A stretch of DNA of 64,000 nucleotides from the NCBI GenBank assembly GCA_035578905.1, contig JAQJVL010000105.1:434001-498000 (forward strand), read 5' to 3'. This DNA is from Stictocephala bisonia (lineage: Eukaryota > Arthropoda > Insecta > Hemiptera > Membracidae). The notes beneath the pieces are model-generated. The model did not search any database. It saw only the letters and a list, made by a program, of their open reading frames with translations, and was not told the origin of the DNA. The translations under genes and the position numbers were made by a program. Each line of letters opens with the position of its first letter. Positions within the stretch are counted from its first letter, which is position 1. Of this stretch, positions 10,635 through 20,780 are shown piece by piece.

Positions 10635-12548
10635 ATGAGTGACAGTCGCAAGAGGAACAGATCACCAATAAGTGAAAACACTATACTTAGAAGTTTGGTT
10701 CAGAGTGACACTGAAGTGGATGAAGATGATATTCTAAATGAAATTAGTGAGAGTGATTCAGATATTGTGGATGATACGGATGCTGATCCAGACTTTGAAT
10801 ATTCATCAGATGATGAAAGTATGGAAAATGAAATAGCCCCAAGCCTAAATGTAGCAACACCAGGTAACCCTAGGCCTAGTTGTTCTCATACTATTGATAC
10901 TGTTGTTGAGTCTGTTGTTAGGCCTACTAATATTACAAATAGTTCTTTTCAAAATAGGCCTAATACCAGTAATGTTGATGTACGTGACACTAATGATCCT
11001 AATGTTTGCAACTGGAAAGTTGTCAATGAAAATAATGACTCTGATTATCCCCACAATTTTACCTACCTTGAAGATCCAGGTCCCAAACATTGTCCACCAC
11101 ATGACGCGCATCCAATTGCTTATTTTAACTTATTTTTTACTGTTGGATTTGTAACTAATATTGTCCAAATGACAAACAAGTATGCACGGGATTGTTTAAA
11201 CACTCGCAACCAAAATGCAACTCCAACATCTAAAATCTTGCAGTGGAAAAATGTTACAGTTGAGGAAATGAGGGCCTTCATTGCAACAATATTGAATATG
11301 GGTTTGGTAAAAAAAAACACAATTTCTAGCTACTGGTCTACCGATTCAAATATTTCAACTCCGTGGTTTAGCCAAATGTTCAGTCGCGTAAGATTTAACA
11401 ATTTGCTACAGTTTTTTCATGTTGCTGACAATACTAGGTTGGAGAAGCCAGGACACCCCGATTATGACCCGACTGCAAAGTTTGCACCAGTTACTGAACA
11501 TGCCAATAGAGTGTTTAGGACACACTACACGCCTCATCGTGAATTGTCAATTGATGAGAGCTTGGTCGGTACAAAGAGTCACACTCAGCTCATCCAATAT
11601 CTCCCAAACAAACACCACCATCGTTGGGGGATTAAATTGTGGATGCTGTGTGACTCTGTAACCAAGTACTGCCTTGCTTTTTATGTTTACAAAGGGTCAA
11701 AAAATACAATCAGAGAACAAGGGTTAGCTTTTAATGTTGTTAAAACACTTATGGAAATGGGCCAATATCTCGGTAAAGGATACCATTTGTTTGTTGACAA
11801 CTTTTTCTCAAGTATCCCTTTAGCAAAATTCTTGTACTACAATTCCACATTCATAACTGGCACCATAAGAAGAAACAGAAAGGGATTACCTCCAGTACTG
11901 AAAACTAAATTTGCTGTTGGAGGTAAGGTTTATTTGAGGGATGAGAACATGTTACTTTTAGGGTACCGTGAAAAGAAATCCCAAAAAAATCCCGTTCTCT
12001 TGCTTAGTACTAAAGAGACTGCGACATCTGTTGAAACCAGGAAAAGAAAAAGTAGGCCTAATGACAACACTGTAAAAGTTAAACCTAAAGTAATAAACAC
12101 ATATAACATGTACATGGGAGGAATAGATTCGTCAGATCAAATGTTGTATTGTTACTTGGACGAAAGACGAACAGTTAAATATTGGAAGAAGGTAGTATTT
12201 AACACATTTGGTAGAATGATATTAAATTGTTATTTATTATACAAGGAGAATTCATCTGGTAAACTTATGACAAGACTTCAATTTACCTCAGCAATAATCA
12301 AGGAACTAACCCATGAATGGATGATACACAAGAACACCTCGAATGTTGGCAACATGGCCGGAGGCGATAATCTTCAATCTCCAAATTTTGGAATGGAAAC
12401 TTTACCAGGAAGACAGTTGAAAAACTGCAGTGTTTGTAGTTTACTAAGTACTAGCACTGGGGGCACAAGAAAGAGAAGCAGATCAGTGTGCATAAAATGC
12501 AAAAAAGGAGTTCATCCTACATGTTTTGGTCGCCATCGGTGTCCATAA
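10635..12548 (+). CDS. piggyBac-like transposase, intact 637 aa
   Basis: Cut-and-paste transposase acting in the nucleus at TTAA sites. The N-terminus (about residues 25-66) is strongly acidic (DTEVDEDD..., SSDDES). The DDE-type catalytic domain spans roughly residues 160-525. The catalytic Asp residues are D307 (in SIDESLVG), D388 (in FVDNFFSS) and D498 (in GGIDSSDQ, with D501 after it). Spacing is close to that of the founding piggyBac enzyme. A basic stretch RKRKSR at about 469-474 could be a nuclear localisation signal. The C-terminus (598-636) is a Cys-rich cross-brace-like domain (CSVC...CIKC..GVHPTCFGRHRC) as in piggyBac proteins that bind the terminal repeats. The ATG at 10635 gives the usual family length, and no intron is needed. 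No frameshift or missing catalytic residue was found, in contrast to every other transposon gene in the window. Confidence 0.95.
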   Translation: MSDSRKRNRSPISENTILRSLVQSDTEVDEDDILNEISESDSDIVDDTDADPDFEYSSDDESMENEIAPSLNVATPGNPRPSCSHTIDTVVESVVRPTNITNSSFQNRPNTSNVDVRDTNDPNVCNWKVVNENNDSDYPHNFTYLEDPGPKHCPPHDAHPIAYFNLFFTVGFVTNIVQMTNKYARDCLNTRNQNATPTSKILQWKNVTVEEMRAFIATILNMGLVKKNTISSYWSTDSNISTPWFSQMFSRVRFNNLLQFFHVADNTRLEKPGHPDYDPTAKFAPVTEHANRVFRTHYTPHRELSIDESLVGTKSHTQLIQYLPNKHHHRWGIKLWMLCDSVTKYCLAFYVYKGSKNTIREQGLAFNVVKTLMEMGQYLGKGYHLFVDNFFSSIPLAKFLYYNSTFITGTIRRNRKGLPPVLKTKFAVGGKVYLRDENMLLLGYREKKSQKNPVLLLSTKETATSVETRKRKSRPNDNTVKVKPKVINTYNMYMGGIDSSDQMLYCYLDERRTVKYWKKVVFNTFGRMILNCYLLYKENSSGKLMTRLQFTSAIIKELTHEWMIHKNTSNVGNMAGGDNLQSPNFGMETLPGRQLKNCSVCSLLSTSTGGTRKRSRSVCIKCKKGVHPTCFGRHRCP

Positions 12549-13086
12549 ATTGTAAAGTTCGACCTCAAAAGTGTTTATAAAATGTAAATATTGTATATAA
12601 ATAACTGTTTTCACTTTATTTTGTCTTGTTCTTGGATTTTTATAAAAGATAGTGTGTGTATTATTTGTAATAGTGATGTAAAAAACTCAAAAGTGTCATT
12701 TATACAGAATTAGGCCATTTTCAAGAAATTTGCAACGATTTGGAAGAACTTGCATACATATTTTATTTTTTTTTGTAAGTACTTCAATTTTGCTATACTT
12801 ACTTATATTTAAATTATCTACAATATAATAGGATAAATTTAGTGTTAGTGGTTTGTAAAAAAATACTTATCTTAGTTCAAACATAAAAAAAATATAAGTA
12901 TAAAATTTTTTTTATATATAAATTTTTTTTTTTAAATAATTAATTTTATTTGGTCATTTTTCATAATTTATCTGTAAGAACCAACTTATGTGGAGTAAAA
13001 CACCACTTTTTTTATTTATTTCTGACAATAAATAAAAAAGTTATAGATTTTTTTAAAAACATCTACGATTTTGTCCAAAATGCTAT

Positions 13087-13105
13087 GGTATTTTTCGCAA
13101 GTACC
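13087..13105 (-). repeat. piggyBac right subterminal inverted repeat
   Basis: GGTATTTTTCGCAAGTACC is the exact reverse complement of the 19 bp at 10229-10247, 46 bp inside the right tip. Confidence 0.9.
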
Positions 13106-13150
13106 ACTGAAAGTCTACCCAGTATTTTTCGAACGACCCCAAAAATTGTG

Positions 13151-13166
13151 TCTGGTATGGAAAGGG
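13151..13166 (-). repeat. piggyBac right terminal inverted repeat
   Basis: TCTGGTATGGAAAGGG, immediately followed by TTAA at 13167-13170. Confidence 0.93.
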
Positions 13167-13170
13167 TTAA
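13167..13170. repeat. TTAA target-site duplication, right
   Basis: Matches the TTAA on the left flank at 10188-10191. Confidence 0.92.
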
Positions 13171-14835
13171 TAGACAATTATTATTTTTTAAAGATGATTT
13201 TGAATTATATTGTGTATCAATTTGAATACCGTCAAAGAAACATTCCTCTGTAAAGGTCGCATTATTGAGTGGCACGGCGGTATCAGACACGTAAGGAAGA
13301 AGGTTCTAGAACCGCGGCGTGCTATCGCTTTCCCCAGCGGCCCCGACCCGGCCTACACTCACGTGAGTAACCTATCTTTAGCACGGCACGCCTTCCTCGC
13401 AGATCTCGTACAGAAATAAACTCCGCGCTCAACGTCTGGAATACTTTGGAGTGTTTATTTTGAGCCCGGCGAATCAACGCGATCGTTAAGTTTGTTTTGC
13501 GACTTATCCAGCAGGACGGGTTTACATCTTGAACAGTATTTAATAAACGTAAATAATCGATTAACGGTTTTATTTCCTCAATTAGTATTTATTAAGTTAA
13601 ATACAAAAATGCATAATGTCTTCAATGTGATGTTTTCAGATAATTTCAAAAGATTAAAGTTATAAAGTATGTTAACCTCAACTTTAATGATGAAACTAAA
13701 ATTGACCTTTTCTGTGTTTTTGTATATTTACATAACCCGTTAGGTTCGACCGTTACGTCGTAAGTCCAATGAGCCATCGATCGGTCTGCCTGCGTCAGCA
13801 AACGTCGGCAAGTTTCTAGAACACCGGTGCCGGTGGTCTTAACACGCGCCCGACATTCTTGGCTGATTGCAGTTCGTCTAACGTTGGCCAACTAAAAGCG
13901 CTTACGTAAGAAATCGACTCAATATAAACAGGTACACTGAAAGTTGAGGAGTGACGAATATTAATTAACTGCGCCTCCCCATAATACCATTGAACGATCG
14001 TTTAAAGATGACACCTGTGAGAGGACTTCTTATGTGAGAGGACGGTCTTATGAAGAGTTATAGAGTAAGTATTCCTAAAAATATGAGCAGAGCCACAAGG
14101 AAGAAAGTAACACAGGTTGCATGTTGTAATGCGTTAAATACGTGACAAGCTATTGAGTCAAGTAATCCCTCAAATTTGCCAAGTGATGGCAGGTCCAGCA
14201 CCTTGTCAGTCCCTCCCTTATGCGCCCCAAATCCTCAAGGACACATGTAGAGATTATTATTACTAACTTGTACAGTTGAACATTGGTTGTAATATGTACA
14301 ACCACTTAGGCATCATCGTGAACATAGGTAATTTATGCGCTCTGTATTAATATAGAAGTATATATGTAACAGGACCAGTGCATGCATTATGTGTAAACAC
14401 GCGTTTGAAACTGCTTACAATGGATGTACTTTAAAGTATGCGTGTCTAACACACTTGTGTCTCAAGAAGTGAACTGACATTACTATTATTAGACGTTTTG
14501 TTAGAGATAACACATGTGCTTGCCCGTTATCAGACATGAAGTAACCACGTTTGTTCGTACAGACCAAGATAATACAATCATTCATTCACTCACCGGTATG
14601 TCTCTTATCATTTGAGAAATTTTATATTTATACATGTTTTCACGTTAAATTATTGACTAAAGTATTTATAGTTTTTATATTACGTACGTACGCAATCCCA
14701 GATTCCATCCTCAAGCCGACTCCCAGAATGGATTTTCATTCTATTGAGATCGAACTGTTAGTCATATTATCTTGTCTACAGGTTCTTGTGATTTTATAGG
14801 TAATAATTTTTCATGTCATAACACTGCTTAGAACA
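13171..14835. other. No gene recognised; GC-richer patches
   Basis: A GC-richer patch at 13250-13450 holds a three-unit heat-shock-element-like string at 13299-13311 (GAA, 2 bp, TTC, 2 bp, GAA). A second patch lies at 13740-13900. Open frames over these patches show no family motif. The rest is AT-rich and unassigned. Confidence 0.45.
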
Positions 14836-15372
14836 TAGTCGTTTTAACAAAGTGAAGCGAAATATCAGTTTTAACTTAACCGTTATCAGTAATTTTTGAG
14901 GTAGTGAAAGAAGGTCCGTTCTTCCGGAACCGTTCAGTAATTTCTAACACAGTGAAGCAAGGCACAGTTTAAACTGCACCGTTCAGTTTTCTAACGCAGC
15001 GAAGTGATGTATCTGTATTAATTGAACCGTTCAGTAATTTACAACACAGTGAAGCAAGGCACTGTTTAAAATGAACCGTTTAGTAATTTCTAACTCAGTG
15101 CAATGATGTTCTGTTTTAACCGAATCGTTCAGTCAGATCTAACACAGTGAAGCGAGTATCTGTTTAAACTGAACCGTTCAGTAATTTCCGACACAGGGAA
15201 GTGAGGTACTGTTTAAACTGAACCGTTCAGTAATTTTTAACTCAGTGCAACGATTTACTGTTTTAACTGAATCGTTCAGTCATATCTAACACAGTGAAGC
15301 AAGTATCTGTTTAAACTGAACCGTTCAGTAATTTTTAACAAAGTGAAGCGATGTATATTTTTTAACTGGATT
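14836..15372 (+). repeat. Satellite of about 56-bp units, roughly nine to ten copies
   Basis: Units contain AACACAGTGAAGCGAGGTA, then CTGTTTAAACTGAACCGTT and CAGTAATTT. Copies differ by substitutions and small indels. In the right half, two alternating unit types (CTCAGTGCAA and ACACAGTGAAGC) form a larger period. Many units include the 13-bp palindrome-like word CTGAACCGTTCAG. Confidence 0.88.
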
Positions 15373-15561
15373 CTTTTAACACTCGACGTTGTACGTTGAA
15401 AGCCTGGTACCATTCATTGAACTACTAGTCTTACATATTGTTGTGTCCGTTGGCAATTAAACATCTGATTCATTGTAAATTTCAGATTGAGTTGATATTG
15501 GTATTCTTCTTTGTTAATAAATTTTCACAAAATCACCAATAAATAAAACTTTTTTCGAGGC

Positions 15562-15588
15562 CTTTCGCCAGCAAAGCTGGCATCATCA
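15562..15588 (-). ncRNA. CTGATGAT-stem-GAAA hairpin motif (hammerhead-like), copy 1
   Basis: On the minus strand the motif reads CTGATGAT, stem GCCAGC, loop TTT, stem GCTGGC, GAAA, followed by GGCCTC. Copies at 45987-46013 (+) and 50771-50797 (-) have the same length and flanks but different stems that still pair perfectly. The core resembles hammerhead ribozymes (CUGANGA plus GAAA), known from Penelope-like retroelements, but has one extra U before stem II. Catalysis is not shown. Confidence 0.5.
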
Positions 15589-15599
15589 GGCAACACAAT

Positions 15600-16586
15600 T
15601 TTTTTTTTAATTCATTTTTCATTTTTTGATTCACAAATTTTCTGATTCATTAATGGATGTCGTTTAATAGCATACACAACAGCTTTTTTATTCACCAGCA
15701 CTACTGTCTACAAACTCGTACAACTTTCCCCAACAATTTGTTGGCCTATTTAGATATTGAATCTGTTTAGGGAACCGTGTGTTGTTAGTGTTTTTGAGCA
15801 ACGTGTAGCGCGTCAACGCCCAACTTTACTTTTACAATGTCGTTTGGTTTTAATTGAAGGTTAGACAACAAGAAATGTTCTTAGAGGTAATTGTTGATCT
15901 CCAGGCGATTATTGCAGCCATTAGACCGACACCTTGTAAAGTAGAAGGTGGCCTTGTTGGTAACAAAGACTACATCACCATGAAAATATAAACTCGAAAC
16001 AATTCTGTACGACTTAAACAATCAATATTATAGTGTGAAATTTTCCATAAAGCAAACTTATTTTTAAACTGTTTAAATCGTTGGTTCCTTAGTCTATACA
16101 GATTTTTTTTGCTCGGTTATTTATTTATTTATTTTTATTTTTTTGAAAAATATGGATTTCGATACCGTTGTTGAACGTTAACAGTTTCAGGGATGTAAGG
16201 GGGCGGGGCCGATCGATGGCAGAACACTGTTGAGTGAAGAGGTTGTTGTGATGAACATCGATCTTCGACATAAATTACAACTCGAGTCAATGTAATTAAA
16301 TATTTTTATTACCTGACGAAACAAAATGTCTTTATGGATATCAGATAATGATTGTTCAACCAAACTATACATGACCATTGTTAAAACAGAGTTGTTACAT
16401 AAATACAAATGTATTTAGTTTAAGCCATAAAACAATCAACTTCTGAAGTTAAACATATAAATTTAATGGTTTTCACATGTTGTCAGGTTCCTTATCACGG
16501 CTGAAGGTGCGACTAAGCAAATCCAAGCTTTCTCAAGGCCACTCGCCCATTGTCAGTTGTTATCAGGTGATGGTTATCGTACACAC
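15600..16586. other. Nothing recognisable
   Basis: AT-rich DNA between the hairpin motif and the palindromic element. Short T-rich runs only. Confidence 0.5.
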
Positions 16587-17613
16587 ACTGTCGGCGTAGA
16601 AATTATTTGCATCCGAGTTTTAAGGTCGTTTTCTACAAAACTAAAATACCTATGAAAACTCCAATCATATGTAGTTTCTTGTTTGAATGTGCGTTATAAC
16701 ATATGAATTACAAAATGTTATTATAAGTTCTGATAATTTTTATCTTAGTCGAAACAAAAAAAGTACCGGAATTTTAGCTAGTTTTCACTGTACATCAAAT
16801 TTAAACCGTTATAACTAAAAAAAAAAACCGTTCATGTAGCGCTTTTATATTTTAATACGTGGTTGATTGAATGTTTCCTAAAAGTTCTATAAATTTTAGA
16901 ATTTTATATTTTCAACAAAAAAAGTTATTACCAATTACCTGAAACATTGTTTTCTTGGATTATAGAGGCAGTAAAATTAATTATTTGGTCTTTTATTAAT
17001 CCTTACATATTTACATACATGTAAGGGTGTTTTAATTTACATATATAGTTATGATACTTCATTTGCTTATTTGTAAATAAATGCAGCGGTCGTATATTGA
17101 TTTAAATCAATTAAAATTTGTCAATTTAAAGTTATTATAAATGAATTTAAATTCATTTAAGATCACTGCATTTATTTACACATATGAAAATTATGTATCG
17201 TAACAATATACATAATAAGGATTACAACAAGACCAAATATTTCACTTTATGACCTCTATAAGTCAAGAAAACAAAGTTTTATGTAATTGATAAGAATTTT
17301 TTTCTTGAAAATATAAAATTCTAAAATTTATAAAACTTATAGGAAACATTCCTATCAATCACGTATTAAAATATAAAAGAGCTATATGAATGGGTTTTTG
17401 AGTAATAACGGTTTAAATTTGATGTGCAGTGAAACCTAGTTAAAATTCCGGCACCTTTTTTGTTCCAACTACGATAAAAAATTACGAACTGATAGTAAAA
17501 TTTTACACGATTAAACAAGGAAAACAATGGTATGATCGGAGTTTTCATAGGCCTCTTAGTTTCGTAGCAAACAACCTTCAAACTCGGGTGCACATAATTT
17601 CTGCCCCGACAGT
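16587..17613. mobile_element. Palindromic ~1-kb foldback element, copy 2 (complete)
   Basis: Left arm about 16587-17089, right arm about 17161-17613, reverse complements with many substitutions. It starts ACTGTCGGCG(T)AGAAATTAT and ends ATAATTTCTGCCCCGACAGT. The centre holds short nested palindromes such as GAATTTAAATTC. There is no ORF. Without coding capacity and with arms filling the whole element, it is a foldback or long-TIR non-autonomous DNA transposon. The superfamily is not determined, since target duplication is unclear. Confidence 0.8.
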
Positions 17614-17883
17614 ACATACCGCCCAAGCGGCTTTGTTGATTTTTATTCCGGTGCGGCAAGCCATGCCGCTATAATTACGTAATCTCTTATCTCGCAGTGA
17701 TAAAGTATTGCACTCGCCTCTTATCACAGAGCTTTTAGATTGTGATAATTGGTTAGCCGCCAAACAGTTTAATGTATTTTTGTGATTGTTGTTAAATTTA
17801 TGCATATACAGTAGATAAATAGAGCTTTTTTTAAAATAAAAGCCTTATAATGTATAACAATGGTTTCTTAATACGTTATTAGG

Positions 17884-18162
17884 TCAATCCCACTGTATGT
17901 GTATGGGTGGGTGGGTGGGTCAATACTACTGTACGTGTATGGGCGGGTGGGTTATCGAATTAACATGAGACGTCCTATGTTATCGAGTTAACATGAGACA
18001 CAGTTATTTAACGCGTCTATAATCCTTGTACCTGATGCCTATGTTATCAATACCACTGTACGTGTATGGGTGGGTGGGTGGGTCAATCCCACTGTATGTG
18101 TATGGATGGGTGGGTGGGTCAATATGTACGGGTGGGTGGGTACGTGTATGAGTGGCTGGGTG
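17884..18162 (+). repeat. G-rich minisatellite, dispersed family, two clusters
   Basis: Units like those at 3.5 kb: CCACTGTACGTGTATGGG followed by TGGGTGGGTGGGTCAATA. Two clusters are separated by about 120 bp of unique sequence, which contains a duplicated TTAACATGAGAC word. Perfect four-tract G-quadruplex strings GGGTGGGTGGGTGGG occur at 17905-17919 and 18068-18082. Confidence 0.88.
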
Positions 18163-20010
18163 GTTTATCTTATGTTTGAACGTTTAAGTTGTCTGGAGTT
18201 TGCAAAGTATATTATAGTTACGTGAGCATATATAGTATACATAGGTACGAACATTTAAGCAACATTTTATTGTTTTTTGTGTAATGAATTGTATTCATTC
18301 GTTATAGCAACTTCACGATATATTTACCTTTAACATTGTGTGCTAGATTTATTTCTTATAGTAATTTTATGACATCTAAACACTTTAATAAACACAATTG
18401 TACAAAGTAGTTAATTTTTTATAATGCACGCTCTATTTTAAATGTAAAATTAGGGTTAAATTAGTTTTTAAAAAATAAGTAACAATATTCAAGTTATATA
18501 TTTTACCATATTTCTAGCTCTACTATTTGTTTCAAATAGAAAATTATAGTATGCAACCTTAACTTTCGTATGTTGTTTATTATATGGGCAATGTAAAATA
18601 TGTAAAAAATTAATAAAATAAAACAGAACTAATCATATTCATTACTAGAGAGACTATGGCGTCGTCATTATAATAGCCATAAAGAGAAAAACTGGTTTAC
18701 ATAATATAGTTACTTTCAGTTTTATAAGAGAAAGAAACAAACACAATTAAATAATAAATTATATAGCAATATTAATTTTTGCACAAAATACCTTCAAACT
18801 CAAGATAAGAGATATCATATTTTTAAGTTTTCAGATGCAATTGTACAATTTTGAAGAAGTGTTTTGTGACTAGTGTAACCAGTTAAGTTGTCATTGCTAT
18901 TCACTAGCTCGACTTGGAAATTGGATGGATTGATTATAACGCAATGACAGTTGACACAAGTAGACGCCGGATTACACCTGCCGTATCTTATATAGCCTAT
19001 AGCTAATTACTGACAACTTTACGTAATGAAGTAACAGTAAATAGAAAAAGTAAACTAAATATCAAACCAGCTTGAAAGTAATTTATAAAATAATCTAATT
19101 AAAGATATAAATACAAAAATAAATTAAAAAATGTTAAAGTATATAAAAATTTTATTTAGACTTACATAATCCATATTTAAGGGCTCGTGGTGGTTCCACA
19201 AACGGAACATGATGTATGGCACTTTGGAAGTAAGGTACAACACTCGACCAAGACACAACACCACAGTCGACTTGTCTACTATGAGGTGGCGGCCACTCGC
19301 ACTTCTTATATAGAAAAGGTGTTCTCGCTACTACCTGACCTGCAAACATAGACTCCAGCCGCTCGGGGGCATGATCCCTTCAAGGGGGGGGGAGGGGAAT
19401 TCACATAGCCAAATCATAATTTTCTCGTAACTGAACTGACGCATCGAAAAAATTAGCCTCTAATATGAGCTTCAGAAATGACGCATTTAAACAATATTCC
19501 TAACTTGATTACGCTATTTTGCGTTGAAGTTGAATTTATTTGTTTGACTTTTTATTGGTTGTTAAGCTATTCAATACATTATTAAAATTCACTGTCTAAT
19601 TTTCTATATGTTAATAATGTTACTAGATATAAATTTAAGGGATTTAAATTGGTATTACATAGAATGAATGGTTTTCCGTTTGATTCCTGATGGCAAATGC
19701 ATTTATCGATTTGAGAGTCCTGACTATTAAGAATCTGAGGAAGTTTTGCAGTCCTGTCGCGTCAAGACACAATGTCGGCGACGCGTGCCTCACTGTGAAT
19801 CGGCCGTCGCACTCTCACTGCGGTGCTGTGTGTCGGTCCCGCCTTGACTCTCTGTCTGTGGGTTTCCTTTGGTTTCGTCATTGTAAACAAAGCTCAGTTC
19901 GGTATTCAGTTAGTACCTGAGATTTGTAATATTTCACAGTTTTACAACGTATCTAGTTGTTGAAGCACTTTTAAAGTCTGAATTTAAAGACAATTTTCTT
20001 TGTTCATAAA
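18163..20010. other. No gene recognised; CpG-rich patch near 19740-19910
   Basis: The patch at 19740-19910 is rich in CpG (GTCGGCGACGCGTG) and followed by TCAGTT words that match arthropod initiators. It could be an old promoter or transposon leader. A G-run lies at 19384-19395. The rest is AT-rich and unassigned. Confidence 0.4.
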
Positions 20011-20178
20011 ACTCTCTTCACAGGTTTGTACAGTGTTCGAGTGGTTAATCAATTTTATCTATTACGGTTATTAAAAATATGAATGTTGCGGAAGACTCTC
20101 TTCACAGGTTTGTACAGTGTTCGAGTGGTTAATCCATTTCATCTATTATGGTTATTAAAAATATTTATTTTTTTATAT
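20011..20178 (+). repeat. 84-bp direct duplication
   Basis: Two copies with period 84 beginning ACTCTCTTCACAGG and containing GTTCGAGTGGTTAATC, with a few substitutions between copies. Confidence 0.85.
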
Positions 20179-20392
20179 GCGGAAGACTCATTTTTGTGCT
20201 GGAAGTTTTCGGATTTCATCCGTGTTAAACTGAGGGGTAGAAAGTTGCTATCTTGTTCCAGACTAGCAAAACATTGTTTTTTTCTTCTGCAAGTCGATAT
20301 TATATATATATATTTTTTTAAAGTGACTGTGGTAGTTAAAAACAGATTAGAGATAATTATATCTCGTTTGAGGTTCATTAACTTGCCTACTA

Positions 20393-20778
20393 CAGGGTGT
20401 TTCTTTTAAAAACGCAACCCATGATTTGAAATTTGTTGAATTTCAATACAATACTGTACATTCAATTAACTACACAGTAATACAATTGGCTCAGAATACT
20501 GTTCGAAAGCATCTTGACATAAAACAAACGATTTTGTTTTAAAATATTTATCCACAATAAACACTGTTGGTCTTTGTTCAAAACAACGTTTCTAACCTCA
20601 ACTTAATGACATTGCACGAAACCCAAATAAAGTGAACAAAAATGTAAGAATGTAAATCAGCTGATAGCCAAGGAAGGAGAGGAACCAGGGCTACAAATCT
20701 ATCAACTTAAATTATCTTAAACCTTCATTTTCTGTACTTGTAAATATGGTTGCGTTTTAAAAGAAACACCCTACCCTG
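20393..20778. mobile_element. 386-bp MITE with TA target duplication
   Basis: Terminal inverted repeats of about 28 bp start CAGGGTGTTTCTTTTAAAA and contain ACGCAACC. The right end carries an extra five-base repeat (CACCCTACCCTG). TA flanks both ends (20391-20392 and 20779-20780), as for Tc1/mariner-type elements. No coding capacity. Confidence 0.8.
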
Positions 20779-20780
20779 TA

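Larger units (their letters stand above)
10192..13166 (+). mobile_element. Complete autonomous piggyBac-like DNA transposon, 2,975 bp
   Basis: The 16-bp ends CCCTTTCCGTACCAGA (10192-10207) and TCTGGTATGGAAAGGG (13151-13166) are inverted repeats with one mismatch and are flanked on both sides by TTAA. A 19-bp perfect subterminal inverted repeat lies just inside: 10229-10247 against 13087-13105. The single ORF is open over 637 codons. All the features needed for mobility that can be checked by eye are present, so this copy is young or still selected. Whether it moves today cannot be seen from one sequence. Confidence 0.95.

Noticed and set aside
10635..12548. Host gene domesticated from piggyBac
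   Set aside because: Terminal repeats and TTAA duplications are intact around the ORF, so it is still an ordinary element.
15562..15588. Calling the hairpin motif a canonical hammerhead ribozyme
   Set aside because: An extra U separates CTGANGA from stem II in all three copies, and I could not identify the third helix and cleavage site with confidence.
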